From Deltaproteobacteria bacterium (GTDB lineage Bacteria; Myxococcota; Myxococcia; Myxococcales; 40CM-4-68-19), in the NCBI GenBank assembly GCA_005879535.1, contig VBKI01000059.1:13555-73174 (forward strand): a stretch of DNA of 59,620 nt. Direction: 5' to 3'. Made by a program: the position numbers and the translations under genes. Positions within the stretch are counted from its first letter, which is position 1; every line of letters starts with the position of its first letter. Positions 18,460-27,594 of this stretch are shown here, in pieces. The notes under the pieces are model-generated. The model saw nothing but the letters and a program-made list of their open reading frames with translations. It ran no database searches and was not told the origin of the DNA.

Positions 18460-19866
18460 GTGGCCGAGAGCGTCATCCACAAGCAGCTCGTGTTGGGCGA
18501 GTTGCTCGATCTGACCAGCTTCACCAACGTCTGTCGCACGTTCGTGGACCTCTACAAGGTCGGCCTCAAGGTCTTCGACGCCAACGGCACGAAGCTCGTG
18601 GACATGAAGGTCGCCTCCGGCGACTTCTGCGCCTACATGTTCACCGGCCCCAACGGCCGCCGGCTGTGCACCGAGACGGTGACGCACATCAAGGTGCGGC
18701 CGCTGGAAGCGCCCAACGCCCAACCGGCGCTCGCGGTCCGCAACTGCTTCAGCGGTCTGCGCTATCTGATGATGCCCATCCTCTACGAGGGCGACATACT
18801 CGGTCGCATCATCTTCGGTCCCTTCATGCCCGAGGAGGTGGGCGACCTGGGCGCCGAGCTGCAAGCGCTGCAGGGCGAGTTCGACCTGAAGAAGGCGAAG
18901 GAGCTGATCGACCGGATCCGCAGGGCGCCGGAGACCACCGTCCGCCGCATCCTCGAGCACTTCGCCAAGCTGGTCGACGTGCTCGTCTTCACCTCGCACA
19001 AGGCGATGATCTCCAGCCAGCTTCACATCGAGAGCGTCACCGAGAGCTACCGGGAGGTGCAGGAGAAGAACAAGAAGCTCTCCGACGCGCTCGAGCGCCT
19101 GCAGGAGCTCTCGCGGCTGAAGTCCAACTTCCTCGCCACCGTTTCCCACGAGCTACGCACGCCGCTCACCTCGGTGATCGGCTACAGCGAGATGCTTCTG
19201 GCCGGACTTGCCGGCGATCTGAACGACGAGCAGAAGGACTATCTGAAGACGATCCTGGAGAAGGGCGAGTCGCTCCTTCGGCTCATCTCCTCCATCCTCG
19301 ACCTCTCCCGCATCGAGGCCCGCGGCGTGCAACTCGTGCGCAAGCAGACCAGCCTCGACGAGATCGTGCAGAGCGCGATGGAGAGCGTGCTTCCGCAGAG
19401 CCTGAAGAAGAACCTGCAGCTCAAGTCCGAGGTCTCGCGCACGGTGAAGACGATCACCGTCGACGGCGACAAGATCCGGCAGTGCGTCGTGAACCTGCTC
19501 TCGAACTCGGTCAAGTTCACGCCGGCAGGCGGCCAGATCCTCATCCAGGCCGGTCCCGCGGAGCGGCCGCCCACCCAGGCGGGGCCCTTCGGCAGCTCCG
19601 GCTACTTCCAGATCGTGGTCACGGACAACGGCATCGGGATTGCGCCGGAGATGCAGCCCAAGGTGTTCGAGACGTTTTTCCAGGCGGATTCGTCGGCGTC
19701 GCGCGAGTACGGGGGAGCGGGCCTGGGGCTCTCGATCGTCCGCAGCTACATCGAAGCACACGGCGGCGAAGTGTCGTTGAAGAGCGAGCTCGGCAAGGGG
19801 TCGACGTTCACGCTGATCGTGCCCATCGAACCTCCGGGAAGCGCGCTCGAGATGCCGCGCAATTGA
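18460..19866 (+). CDS. PocR-domain sensor histidine kinase
   Basis: The 468-residue protein has no membrane segment. Residues 1-185 form a PocR-type ligand-binding domain (LTSFTNVCRTFVDLYKVGLK, with later cysteines at about 52, 69 and 88). A coiled coil (about 190-220) leads to the HisKA domain with the phospho-acceptor His230 in SHELRTPLTSV. The ATPase domain has N-box VVNLLSNSVKF (about 346), DNGIGIAPE (about 388) and GGAGLGLSIV (about 418). PocR domains sense small molecules, originally propanediol. No response regulator is adjacent. The 3-nt gap to the GTPase gene suggests joint expression. Confidence 0.88.
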   Translation: MAESVIHKQLVLGELLDLTSFTNVCRTFVDLYKVGLKVFDANGTKLVDMKVASGDFCAYMFTGPNGRRLCTETVTHIKVRPLEAPNAQPALAVRNCFSGLRYLMMPILYEGDILGRIIFGPFMPEEVGDLGAELQALQGEFDLKKAKELIDRIRRAPETTVRRILEHFAKLVDVLVFTSHKAMISSQLHIESVTESYREVQEKNKKLSDALERLQELSRLKSNFLATVSHELRTPLTSVIGYSEMLLAGLAGDLNDEQKDYLKTILEKGESLLRLISSILDLSRIEARGVQLVRKQTSLDEIVQSAMESVLPQSLKKNLQLKSEVSRTVKTITVDGDKIRQCVVNLLSNSVKFTPAGGQILIQAGPAERPPTQAGPFGSSGYFQIVVTDNGIGIAPEMQPKVFETFFQADSSASREYGGAGLGLSIVRSYIEAHGGEVSLKSELGKGSTFTLIVPIEPPGSALEMPRN

Positions 19867-20783
19867 GCTCGGAATTCGACCTCATCGCCGCATTCCTGAA
19901 GCCATTTCCGCGTGGATACCGGGTTCGCCTCGGCCCGGGAAGCGACTGCGCGGCGGTATCCGTCGCTCCCGGCATGCAGCTGGTCGCGACCACGGACGCG
20001 GTCATCGAGGGCGTCCATTTCGATCTCCGCCGATTCTCGCCGGAAGACGTCGGGTGGAAGGCCCTGGCCGTCAACCTGTCCGACCTGGCCGCCGCGGGCG
20101 CGCGGCCGCGGTGGTTCCTCTGCGCACTGGGCATCCCCGCGAGCAGCCGCGTGGTGCAGATCGCGCAGAGGATCTCCCGCGGGATGTCGTCGTTGGCGCG
20201 CAAATCGCGTTGCGCGCTGATCGGCGGCAACGTCACCTCCGCCGCGGAATGGTCGGTGACCATCACGGCGCTCGGCGAGGCTCGCCGCCCTCTGTCGCGC
20301 GCCGGTGCGCGTCCCGGTGACGCGCTGGTGGTCATCGGGTCGCTTGGCGACGCCGCCGCCGGCCTGCGCTCCTATCCGTCCCCGGTCGCGGCGCGCGCGC
20401 AGCGCCGTCCGGTTCCGCGGGTCCGCGAAGGTTTGCTGGTGGCGCCGTTTGCATCCGCCGCCATCGACGTCAGCGACGGCTTTCTCCAGGATCTCGGGCA
20501 CATCTGCGCCGAGAGCAGCGTTGGCGCGGTCGTCGAATGCAGCTCGCTTCCGCTGGGAAAGGCGGCTCGCCGTCTTCCCGACGGCATGGAGCTGGCACTG
20601 GGCGGCGGCGAAGACTACGCGCTGCTTCTGACCGTCCCGAAGCGGAAACTGCCGGCCCTTCGGAAGAAATTGAGGCTCGTCGAAGTCGGCCGCATCGTGC
20701 GCGGTCGAGGCATCCAGCTCACCGAGCTGGGCTCACCTCGCCCGCTTCCACGCCGCTCCGGATTCGACCACTTGAGAAAATAA
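19863..20783 (+). CDS. thiL: Thiamine-monophosphate kinase
   Basis: ThiL phosphorylates thiamine monophosphate to the active diphosphate. The 306-residue protein has SSEFDLIAAFL at its start, TTDAVIEGVHFDLR (about 42-56), WKALAVNLSDLAAAGARP (about 63-80) and a C-terminal GGEDYALLLTVP motif. TTG 19863 overlaps the kinase stop (TTGA) and gives the normal family N-terminus; no ATG or GTG fits. No TPP riboswitch is present, as expected for an internal operon position. Confidence 0.92.
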   Translation: MSSEFDLIAAFLKPFPRGYRVRLGPGSDCAAVSVAPGMQLVATTDAVIEGVHFDLRRFSPEDVGWKALAVNLSDLAAAGARPRWFLCALGIPASSRVVQIAQRISRGMSSLARKSRCALIGGNVTSAAEWSVTITALGEARRPLSRAGARPGDALVVIGSLGDAAAGLRSYPSPVAARAQRRPVPRVREGLLVAPFASAAIDVSDGFLQDLGHICAESSVGAVVECSSLPLGKAARRLPDGMELALGGGEDYALLLTVPKRKLPALRKKLRLVEVGRIVRGRGIQLTELGSPRPLPRRSGFDHLRK

Positions 20784-20812
20784 AACCTTGGCGCGCTGAG
20801 CGTGCTTGGCGG

Positions 20813-20840
20813 TTGATCTGAAGCGCCAGTCCTCTTAAAC
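20813..20840 (+). promoter_or_regulatory. Weak candidate promoter of mfd
   Basis: TTGATC (20813-20818) and TTAAAC (20835-20840) are 16 bp apart in the 101-bp gap between thiL and mfd. Both hexamers are degenerate. Confidence 0.25.
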
Positions 20841-20884
20841 CTTGCGCTCCGTCCCGCGCCTTCGCGCGGAGGCGGTCGTGTGCT

Positions 20885-23800
20885 TTGGAATCGACTCCGT
20901 CCGCAGCCTCGCACTTCGCCCCGCGCCCCAAAGGGAGCCCGACTGCGCTCGCCGAGCTCCTCGCTGCCTTCCGCGAAGGCGCGCGCAAGGTCCAGGCGCG
21001 CGGCCTTTTCGGCGCCGCCCGCGGATACGCGCTGATCCGGCTGGCGGAGGACTCGAAGCGGCCGCTCGTCTGCGTGGAGCCCGACGAGGAGGCGGCGGAG
21101 GCGCTGGAGCGCGACCTGCGGTTCTTCGCCCGCGACCGCGCCGTGGTGCGCATCCCGGGCGACGAAGTGCTGCCTTACGAAGGGCTCACCCCGGACCGGT
21201 TCGTCGCGCAGCAACGTCTCGCGGCCCTCTTCCGCTTGCACCTCGGCGAGCAACCGATCGTGGTCTGCTCGATCAAGTCCGTCGGGCGCCGTGTGCTTCC
21301 CCGCGCCGCCCTGGATCGGCGGAGCCTGCAGATCTCGCTGGAGATGGAGCACGACCGCGACGAGCTGGCCCGCAAGCTCACCGCGGCCGGCTACGCCCGC
21401 GTCCCGCTGGTGGACGATCCCGGCACCTTCGCCATCCGCGGCGGCGTGTTCGACGTCTGGTCTCCCCTGGACGCCCAGCCGGCTCGGCTCGAGTTCTTCG
21501 GCGACCTGGTGGAGAAGATCCGCTCGTTCGATCCGCAGACGCAGCGCACCTCCGGCGACCTGAAGGAGATCTCGCTCTGCCCGGCGCGCGAGATCGTGCT
21601 GGACGAGGAAGGGCGTCGCGCCGCCGTCGCCACTGTGCGCGCAGCCGCCGACGCGGTCGAGACTCCCTCCCGGCAGCTTCGCGAGCTCATCGACGATCTC
21701 TCCAATCTCTCGCAGGACGACGAGCTCTTTGCCGCAGGTCTGACGGCGATCCTTCCGGGGTTCTACCCGGGGGGCCTCTCGCCGCTCACCGAGTACCTGC
21801 CCAAAGACGCGATCTGGATCCTGGACGATCCGCTGGAGCTCGAGCGCCAGTGGGGAGATCTCTGGAGAGCATTGGAGGACGCCTTCACCGGAGCCCGCAG
21901 GAAAGGCGAGCTCGCGCTGCCCCCGGACCAGCATTTCGTGCACGAGCGCGATCTGCGCCCGACCGTGGAGGCGTCGCCGCTGCTCGAGCTGTCGGACCTC
22001 GCCGTCGGCGCGGACGCCGCGGTGGGAACTGCCGAGATCGACTTCGAGCTGCAGCCCACCCGCGAGCTGCGCGCCGAGATCCAGAGCCATCATGGCGAGG
22101 ACGGGGCGCTGACGCCGCTGGTGCGCAGGCTGGAGTCTCTCCGCGAACGGGGCGCGACGGCCATCGTTGCCTGCCACTCGTCGGCGCAGGCGGAGCGGAC
22201 GCGAAGGCTTTTCCTCGACCGCAATCTCATGGCGCAGATCGTGCCGCTGCAACAGGCGGCCTTCTCGCCGCACATCCACGCCCACCTGGTGGTCGGCGAG
22301 ATCAGCGCCGGCTTCGTCGATTCCCACGAACGGTTCGCCCTCTACTCGGACGAGGACATCTTCGGTCCCCGCGCCGAGGTACGCCGCGCGCCGCGCAAGC
22401 CGCGGACGTTTGGCCCCGAGGGTGCGGACTTCCGCGACCTCAAGGAAGGCGATCTGGTGGTGCACGTCGACCACGGGATCGCACGCTACGACGGACTCAC
22501 CCGCCTGAACGTGCGCGGGTTTGCGGCGGACTTCATCCTTCTGCAGTTCGCAGGCAAGGACAAGCTGTACCTTCCGGTCGGCCGCCTGCGGCAAATCCAG
22601 AAGTACGCCGGCGGCGATCCCGAGAAGGTCAGGCTCGACTCGCTCAAGAGCCAGACCTTCCAGAAACGAAAGGCGAGGGTCAAGGAAGAGCTGCTCCGGA
22701 TGGCGGCGGAGCTGCTCGACATCTACGCGGCCCGGGCTGCGCACCAGGGTTACGCCTATTCGCCGCCCGACTCGATGTACCGGCAATTCGAGGCGGACTT
22801 CGAGTTCGAGGAGACTCCCGACCAGGAGCGCGCCATCTACGAGGTGCTCGCGGACATGCAGCAGAAGAAGCCGATGGACCGGCTGGTCTGCGGCGATGTC
22901 GGGTACGGCAAGACCGAGGTGGCGTTGCGCGCCGCGTTCAAGGCCGTCGAGGACAAGAAGCAGGTGGCAGTGCTGGTTCCGACCACGGTGCTTGCCGCGC
23001 AGCACTTCCGGACCTTCTCCAGGAGGTTCGCGGACTATCCGGTCATGGTGGAGATGATCTCGCGTCTGCGCGACGAGAAGCAGATTCGCGGAGCCCTCGC
23101 CCGCGCGCGCGAAGGGAAGGTGGACGTGCTGATCGGCACGCACCGCCTGCTCTCCGCGGACGTCTCGTTCAAGGACCTCGGGCTGGTCGTGGTGGACGAG
23201 GAGCAGCGCTTCGGCGTGAAGCACAAGGAGCAGCTGAAGAAGCTGCGCAAGCTCGTCGACGTGCTCACCCTCACCGCCACTCCGATCCCGCGCACGCTGC
23301 ACATGTCGATGATGGGCGTGCGGGATCTCTCGATCATCGGGACCCCACCCGTGGACCGCCGCGCCATCCGCACCTTCGTCTCCAAATTCGACGGAGCGAC
23401 CATCAAGGAGGCCATCGAGCGCGAGCTGGCCCGCGGCGGCCAGGTCTTCTTTGTCCACAACCGCATCGAGACCATCTCTGGCGTGTTGGACTACCTGACC
23501 CGGCTCGTTCCCCAGGCGAAGATCGCCGTGGCGCATGGCCAGATGGCCGAAGGCAAGCTGGAAAGGGTGATGACGGAGTTCATCGACAGGAAGCACGACG
23601 TGCTGCTCTGCACCGCCATCATCGAGAGCGGCCTCGATATTCCCTCCGCCAACACCATCCTCGTCGACCGCGCCGACCACTTCGGACTCTCGCAGCTGTA
23701 CCAGATCCGCGGCCGCGTCGGCCGCAGCCGCGAGCGGGCCTATGCCTATCTGTTGATCCCGGCGCGCCGGAAGATCACCCGCGAAGCGCAGAAACGCCTC

Positions 23801-24442
23801 CAGGTCCTGCAGCAGTTCACCGAGCTGGGCGCCGGATTCCAGATCGCATCCCACGACCTGGAAATCCGCGGCGCCGGCAATCTCCTCGGTCCTGACCAGA
23901 GCGGCAACATCGCCTCGGTCGGATTCGATCTGTACACGCAGCTCATGGAGGAAGCCGTAGCGCAGATCAGGGGCGAGGAAGTGCGGCAGGAGTTCGAGCC
24001 GGACGTCGAGCTGCCCATCCCGGCGCTGATCCCCGAGGACTACGTCCCGGACGTGCAGCAACGGCTCTTCTTCTACAAGCGGCTCGCGTCCGCCAGCACC
24101 GAGGAGGCGCTCTACGACGCCAAGGGAGAGATGCGTGACCAGTGCGGCGACCCCCCGGCGGAAGTCGATGCGCTGGTCGAGGTGATGTCGCTCAAGAACG
24201 AGCTGCGCGCGCTGCGGATGCGCGGCCTGAAGAGCGGTCCGGACCGTCTGGTCGTGCAGCTCGGGCCGGACGCCGCTCTCGATCCCGCCTCCCTGGCTCA
24301 GCTCGTGGCGAAGGGAAAGGGGCGATATCGCCTCACACCCGGGATGGAGCTGGTCGCCACCATCAATGGCGTGTCTTCGCCACTGGAGAGCGCTCGGCAG
24401 CTCGTCCGGGAGCTGCGCGCCTGCGCACAGGTCTCGGACTAG
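20885..24442 (+). CDS. mfd: Transcription-repair coupling factor
   Basis: Mfd (1185 residues) removes RNA polymerase stalled at DNA lesions and recruits UvrA. UvrB-like domains fill residues 1-380. The RNA-polymerase-interacting CarD-like domain lies near 515-590 (LVVHVDHGIARYDGL). The translocase has Walker A GDVGYGKTE (about 670), DEEQRFG (about 773) and the RGRVGRS motif VI (about 944). The C-terminal TRCF domain is present. The length is normal. The TTG start at 20885 is uncertain, since no ribosome-binding site is clear. Confidence 0.95.
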   Translation: MESTPSAASHFAPRPKGSPTALAELLAAFREGARKVQARGLFGAARGYALIRLAEDSKRPLVCVEPDEEAAEALERDLRFFARDRAVVRIPGDEVLPYEGLTPDRFVAQQRLAALFRLHLGEQPIVVCSIKSVGRRVLPRAALDRRSLQISLEMEHDRDELARKLTAAGYARVPLVDDPGTFAIRGGVFDVWSPLDAQPARLEFFGDLVEKIRSFDPQTQRTSGDLKEISLCPAREIVLDEEGRRAAVATVRAAADAVETPSRQLRELIDDLSNLSQDDELFAAGLTAILPGFYPGGLSPLTEYLPKDAIWILDDPLELERQWGDLWRALEDAFTGARRKGELALPPDQHFVHERDLRPTVEASPLLELSDLAVGADAAVGTAEIDFELQPTRELRAEIQSHHGEDGALTPLVRRLESLRERGATAIVACHSSAQAERTRRLFLDRNLMAQIVPLQQAAFSPHIHAHLVVGEISAGFVDSHERFALYSDEDIFGPRAEVRRAPRKPRTFGPEGADFRDLKEGDLVVHVDHGIARYDGLTRLNVRGFAADFILLQFAGKDKLYLPVGRLRQIQKYAGGDPEKVRLDSLKSQTFQKRKARVKEELLRMAAELLDIYAARAAHQGYAYSPPDSMYRQFEADFEFEETPDQERAIYEVLADMQQKKPMDRLVCGDVGYGKTEVALRAAFKAVEDKKQVAVLVPTTVLAAQHFRTFSRRFADYPVMVEMISRLRDEKQIRGALARAREGKVDVLIGTHRLLSADVSFKDLGLVVVDEEQRFGVKHKEQLKKLRKLVDVLTLTATPIPRTLHMSMMGVRDLSIIGTPPVDRRAIRTFVSKFDGATIKEAIERELARGGQVFFVHNRIETISGVLDYLTRLVPQAKIAVAHGQMAEGKLERVMTEFIDRKHDVLLCTAIIESGLDIPSANTILVDRADHFGLSQLYQIRGRVGRSRERAYAYLLIPARRKITREAQKRLQVLQQFTELGAGFQIASHDLEIRGAGNLLGPDQSGNIASVGFDLYTQLMEEAVAQIRGEEVRQEFEPDVELPIPALIPEDYVPDVQQRLFFYKRLASASTEEALYDAKGEMRDQCGDPPAEVDALVEVMSLKNELRALRMRGLKSGPDRLVVQLGPDAALDPASLAQLVAKGKGRYRLTPGMELVATINGVSSPLESARQLVRELRACAQVSD

Positions 24443-24443
24443 C

Positions 24444-24464
24444 CCGGCGCGAGGTCTGCGCCGG
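24444..24464 (+). terminator. Hairpin directly after mfd
   Basis: CCGGCGC (24444-24450) and GCGCCGG (24458-24464) form a perfect 7-bp stem with a 7-nt loop, 1 nt after the mfd stop. No U-run follows, so it is only a possible terminator. Confidence 0.35.
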
Positions 24465-24568
24465 CTGTCCCGTAGCGCCGCGCGAGCCCGCGCGCCTCGG
24501 GGAGTAAAGCCTTCCCCCAGCGTGTTCGCTCTGGTATCTCCTGGCCCCCTGACCGAAGGATCCGCCGC

Positions 24569-25606
24569 ATGAACACCCGCTTTGCCAGCGTCCTCTGCGC
24601 CACGCTCGCCCTCGTCGCCTGCAAGAAGAGCGAGAAATCCGGACCTGTCGTGGCCGAGGTCGGAGACGAAAAGATCACTGCCGAGGAAGTCCGGCAGCGG
24701 CTGAACGAAACCAGCCCCTTCCTTCGCGCGCGCTACAGCACGGTCGAGCGGAAGAAGGAGTTCCTCGAGAACCTGGTCCGCAACGAGCTGCTCGCCCAGG
24801 AGGCGGTCCGGCAAGGCTACGACAAGAGTCCGGCCGTCCGCGACCAGATGAAGCGGGCGATGATCCAGGAGCTGATCAAGCACCAGCTCGATGCGAAGCT
24901 CTCCGGCACCGACATTGGCGATGAGGAGCTGAAGAAATTCTACGAGGCGCACCTCGACGACTTCGTGAAGCCGGAGCGGGCGCGCGTCTTCCACATCCTC
25001 CTGCCGGCAAAGGACGCGAAAGAGCGGGCCGATGCGCGCAAGAAGGGCGCCGCGCTGCTCAAGGACATCGACGCCCGCGAGAAGAAGGGTGAAGTGAACG
25101 CGTTCCAGAGCGCCGCGATGAAGGAGAGCAAGGATGCCCTCTCGGCGCCGATGGGCGGAGATCTCCGCTTCCTCTCCCGGGACGAGCTCGCCAAGGCCTA
25201 CAACTCCGAGCTCGCCCACGCGGCGTTCGAGCTGAAGAACCCCGGCGACAAGTCCGGACCCGTCGATACGTCCGCCGGCGTGGAGCTGGTGAAGCTGCAG
25301 GTGAAGACGGTGGCGGTGAACCGCACCTTCGAGGAGAGCAAGGAACCGATCCGGCAGCGGATGGCGCGGGAACGGCGCAGCCGCGACTACGACGAATGGG
25401 TGAAGGGCCTGCGCGAGCGCACCAAGGTCGCCATCTACGACCAGGAGCTGGACAAGATCCAGGTGGACGCCGCTGCACAGCCGCCGCCTGCGGGTCCGGC
25501 GAGCATCTCCGGCGGCCATCCGGTGCCCCAGGCGATCGCGCCGGCTGCGCCGCCAGCGGGGCAGAAGTCGCCTTCGACGGCGACGTCGAACATCGGCGGG
25601 AAGTAG
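24569..25606 (+). CDS. Parvulin-type peptidyl-prolyl isomerase lipoprotein (1 of 3)
   Basis: The 345-residue protein has a lipoprotein signal with LVAC ending at Cys18. The SurA N-terminal chaperone region (about 28-135, VVAEVGDEKITAEEVRQRL) is followed by a parvulin domain at about 138-245 (VFHILLP and GGDLRFLSRDEL). A Pro/Ala-rich tail ends the protein. It should fold or chaperone exported proteins from a membrane anchor. GAAGGA precedes the ATG. Two more foldases of the same type follow, the first only 4 nt away. Confidence 0.85.
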   Translation: MNTRFASVLCATLALVACKKSEKSGPVVAEVGDEKITAEEVRQRLNETSPFLRARYSTVERKKEFLENLVRNELLAQEAVRQGYDKSPAVRDQMKRAMIQELIKHQLDAKLSGTDIGDEELKKFYEAHLDDFVKPERARVFHILLPAKDAKERADARKKGAALLKDIDAREKKGEVNAFQSAAMKESKDALSAPMGGDLRFLSRDELAKAYNSELAHAAFELKNPGDKSGPVDTSAGVELVKLQVKTVAVNRTFEESKEPIRQRMARERRSRDYDEWVKGLRERTKVAIYDQELDKIQVDAAAQPPPAGPASISGGHPVPQAIAPAAPPAGQKSPSTATSNIGGK

Positions 25607-25610
25607 CCGC

Positions 25611-26585
25611 GTGAGTCGGGGCATGAAGAGGGCGATCCCGTTCGCGCTGGTCGCGCTCGGGCTCGTCCTCTCCGTCGCCGGATGCAAGCGCTCGAGACCA
25701 AATGCTCCTCCGCCGCCGCGCGCTGCCGCAGTGGTGAATGGCGCCCCCATCGCGGTGACCCGCGTCCAGGCCGAGCTGGACCGCATGCGCCGCGGCTCCG
25801 AGGAGAGCCAGGCAAAGGTCGCGCCGCAGGACGTGCCCCGGCTGGCCCGCGCGCTCCTCGATGCGCTGGTCGATCGGACCATCATCCTCCAGCGGGCGAA
25901 GGCAGCGGGGTTCGCGGTCACCGAGGCGGAGGTCCAGCGCGCCACCGACGCGCTCGCGGACGATACCCGCCAAGGAGGGGCGGCCTGGGGCGAGCAGCTC
26001 GCGAAGGCGGGGCTGAACCCGGAGCAGCTCTCCGACGATACCCGCGAGCGCCTGCTGGCGGAGAAATACGTGGCGGAGCAGACCCGCGCGGAACGCGCCT
26101 CGCCGGCGGAAACGCGGGCGTACTACGACACGCACATCGCGCAGTTCGAGGACCCGGAGGCAGTCCACTGCTTGCAGATCGCGGTGCGCACGCCCGAGGA
26201 GGCCAAGAGCGTCCTCGATCAGCTCCGCGGAGGAGCCGCCTTCGACAAGGTCGCACGCCAGGCGGGCACCTCTCCCGACGCGCGCACCGGCGGCGACCTC
26301 GGCTGGTTCTCGAAAGGCACGATGCCGAAGGTCTTCGACGACACCTGCTTCTCGCTCGGTACAAACAAACTCTCAGGCGTGGTCGCCTCGCCGTACGGGT
26401 ACCACGTGTTCAAGGTGGTCGGACGGCGCGCGCCGCGGACGCGCAAGTTCGAGGACGTGAAGACGGAAGCCGGGCGGCGCACCACGGCGGAGAAGCGCGT
26501 CCAGGCCGAGCGCCAGCTTCTGCAGCAGCTCCGCTCGGCGGCCCAGGTCAAGATCGACGAATCCGCCCTCGCCCTGGTGCGCTAA
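25611..26585 (+). CDS. Parvulin-type peptidyl-prolyl isomerase lipoprotein (2 of 3)
   Basis: The 324-residue protein has a lipobox VAGC with Cys25. The SurA-like N-domain (AAVVNGAPIAVTRVQAEL, about 37-54) precedes a parvulin domain at about 175-270 (HCLQIAVRTPEEA and GGDLGWFSKGTMPKVFDD). It probably acts in the periplasm on outer-membrane proteins. GTG 25611 starts 4 nt after the previous gene; an internal ATG at 25623 would also keep the signal. Confidence 0.85.
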   Translation: MSRGMKRAIPFALVALGLVLSVAGCKRSRPNAPPPPRAAAVVNGAPIAVTRVQAELDRMRRGSEESQAKVAPQDVPRLARALLDALVDRTIILQRAKAAGFAVTEAEVQRATDALADDTRQGGAAWGEQLAKAGLNPEQLSDDTRERLLAEKYVAEQTRAERASPAETRAYYDTHIAQFEDPEAVHCLQIAVRTPEEAKSVLDQLRGGAAFDKVARQAGTSPDARTGGDLGWFSKGTMPKVFDDTCFSLGTNKLSGVVASPYGYHVFKVVGRRAPRTRKFEDVKTEAGRRTTAEKRVQAERQLLQQLRSAAQVKIDESALALVR

Positions 26586-26596
26586 GTCTTCCCTTC

Positions 26597-26624
26597 TTGA
26601 TCTGAAGAATGGATCGATTATGGT
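26597..26624 (+). promoter_or_regulatory. Promoter for a probably leaderless surA
   Basis: TTGATC (26597-26602) and TATGGT (26619-26624) are 16 bp apart, and the second hexamer ends 7 nt before ATG 26632. An mRNA from it would begin at or next to the start codon. Confidence 0.4.
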
Positions 26625-26631
26625 CCGCCCC

Positions 26632-27573
26632 ATGCTGCGTTTCTCGTTGGTGCTGACCCTCCTGCCGCTTGCGGCGCTTGCCGAGATCAAGGACCGGATT
26701 GCGGCCGTGGTGAATGGCCTGCCCATCACGCTTTCCGAAGTGGAGGAACGCGTCGCACCCGAACTGGCGCGCGTCCCTTCCGGTCCGGCCGGAGCGGCGC
26801 AGCGCAAGGACATCCTCAAGCATGCCCTGGGGCAGCTGATCGACGAGCAGCTCGTGGCGAGCGAAGCGAGCGCGCTGGGCATCGACGTGACCGAGGACGA
26901 GCTTCAGCGCCTCGTGGAACAGCTCGCGAAAGAGAACCGCCTCGACATGTCCCAGTTCCGCCAGGCGCTCGCGCAGCAGGGGCTCAGCCTCGAGACGGTG
27001 CGCGAGTCGCTCAAGCGCCAGCAGCTCACGGTGCGGCTCCTCCAGTACAAGGTGAAGCCACGCCGCGTGAGCGACGAGGAAGTGCAGGCGGCCTATGCCA
27101 CGATGAACCGGAACGCGGAATACGAAGTGCGCGCCCGCGACATCTTCATCTCCGCGCCGGACGGGGCGAGCGCGACGCAGCAGAGCGCAGCGAGGGCCAA
27201 GGCCGATGCGGCCCTGCGCCGGATCCGCGAAGGAGAGAGCTTCGCCAAGGTCGCTCGCGACGTGTCCGACGGTCCCACCGCGCGCGAGGGCGGCGATCTG
27301 GGGTACTTCCGCCGCGGGCAGATGCTCCCGCAGCTGGAGCAGGCCGCTTTCGCACTGCAGCCGGGGGAGACCTCTGGGCTGATCCGCGTCGTCGGAGCGC
27401 GCGGGGGCTATCACCTCGTGACCGTCGAGGACCGCCGGCAGCTCGCGGCGCGCCCGCTCGCGGAAGTCCAGGAGGAGATCCGCAACCGCCTGACTGCGGA
27501 ATCGGTGATGAAAGAGCGCGAGCACTATCTCTCGCAGCTTCGAAAGACGGCGCAGCTCGACGAGAAGCTCTAG
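26632..27573 (+). CDS. surA: SurA-type periplasmic chaperone/peptidyl-prolyl isomerase (3 of 3)
   Basis: The 313-residue protein starts MLRFSLVLTLLPLAALAEI, a Sec signal peptide without lipobox. The SurA N-domain follows (IAAVVNGLPITLSEVEER), then one parvulin domain at about 165-260 (VRARDIFISAP and GGDLGYFRRGQMLPQLEQ). SurA escorts outer-membrane proteins to the BAM complex. ATG 26632 is preferred to ATG 26620 because it begins the signal peptide directly and sits 7 nt after a -10-like hexamer. Confidence 0.85.
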   Translation: MLRFSLVLTLLPLAALAEIKDRIAAVVNGLPITLSEVEERVAPELARVPSGPAGAAQRKDILKHALGQLIDEQLVASEASALGIDVTEDELQRLVEQLAKENRLDMSQFRQALAQQGLSLETVRESLKRQQLTVRLLQYKVKPRRVSDEEVQAAYATMNRNAEYEVRARDIFISAPDGASATQQSAARAKADAALRRIREGESFAKVARDVSDGPTAREGGDLGYFRRGQMLPQLEQAAFALQPGETSGLIRVVGARGGYHLVTVEDRRQLAARPLAEVQEEIRNRLTAESVMKEREHYLSQLRKTAQLDEKL

Positions 27574-27594
27574 CTTTGGGCTGTACAGGTTCGT

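Noticed and set aside
20615-25945. 1776-codon open frame on the minus strand opposite mfd and the foldases
   Set aside because: It is antisense to mfd and two well-supported isomerase genes, has an Arg/Leu/Asp-rich unstructured product and no start context. High GC keeps antisense frames open.
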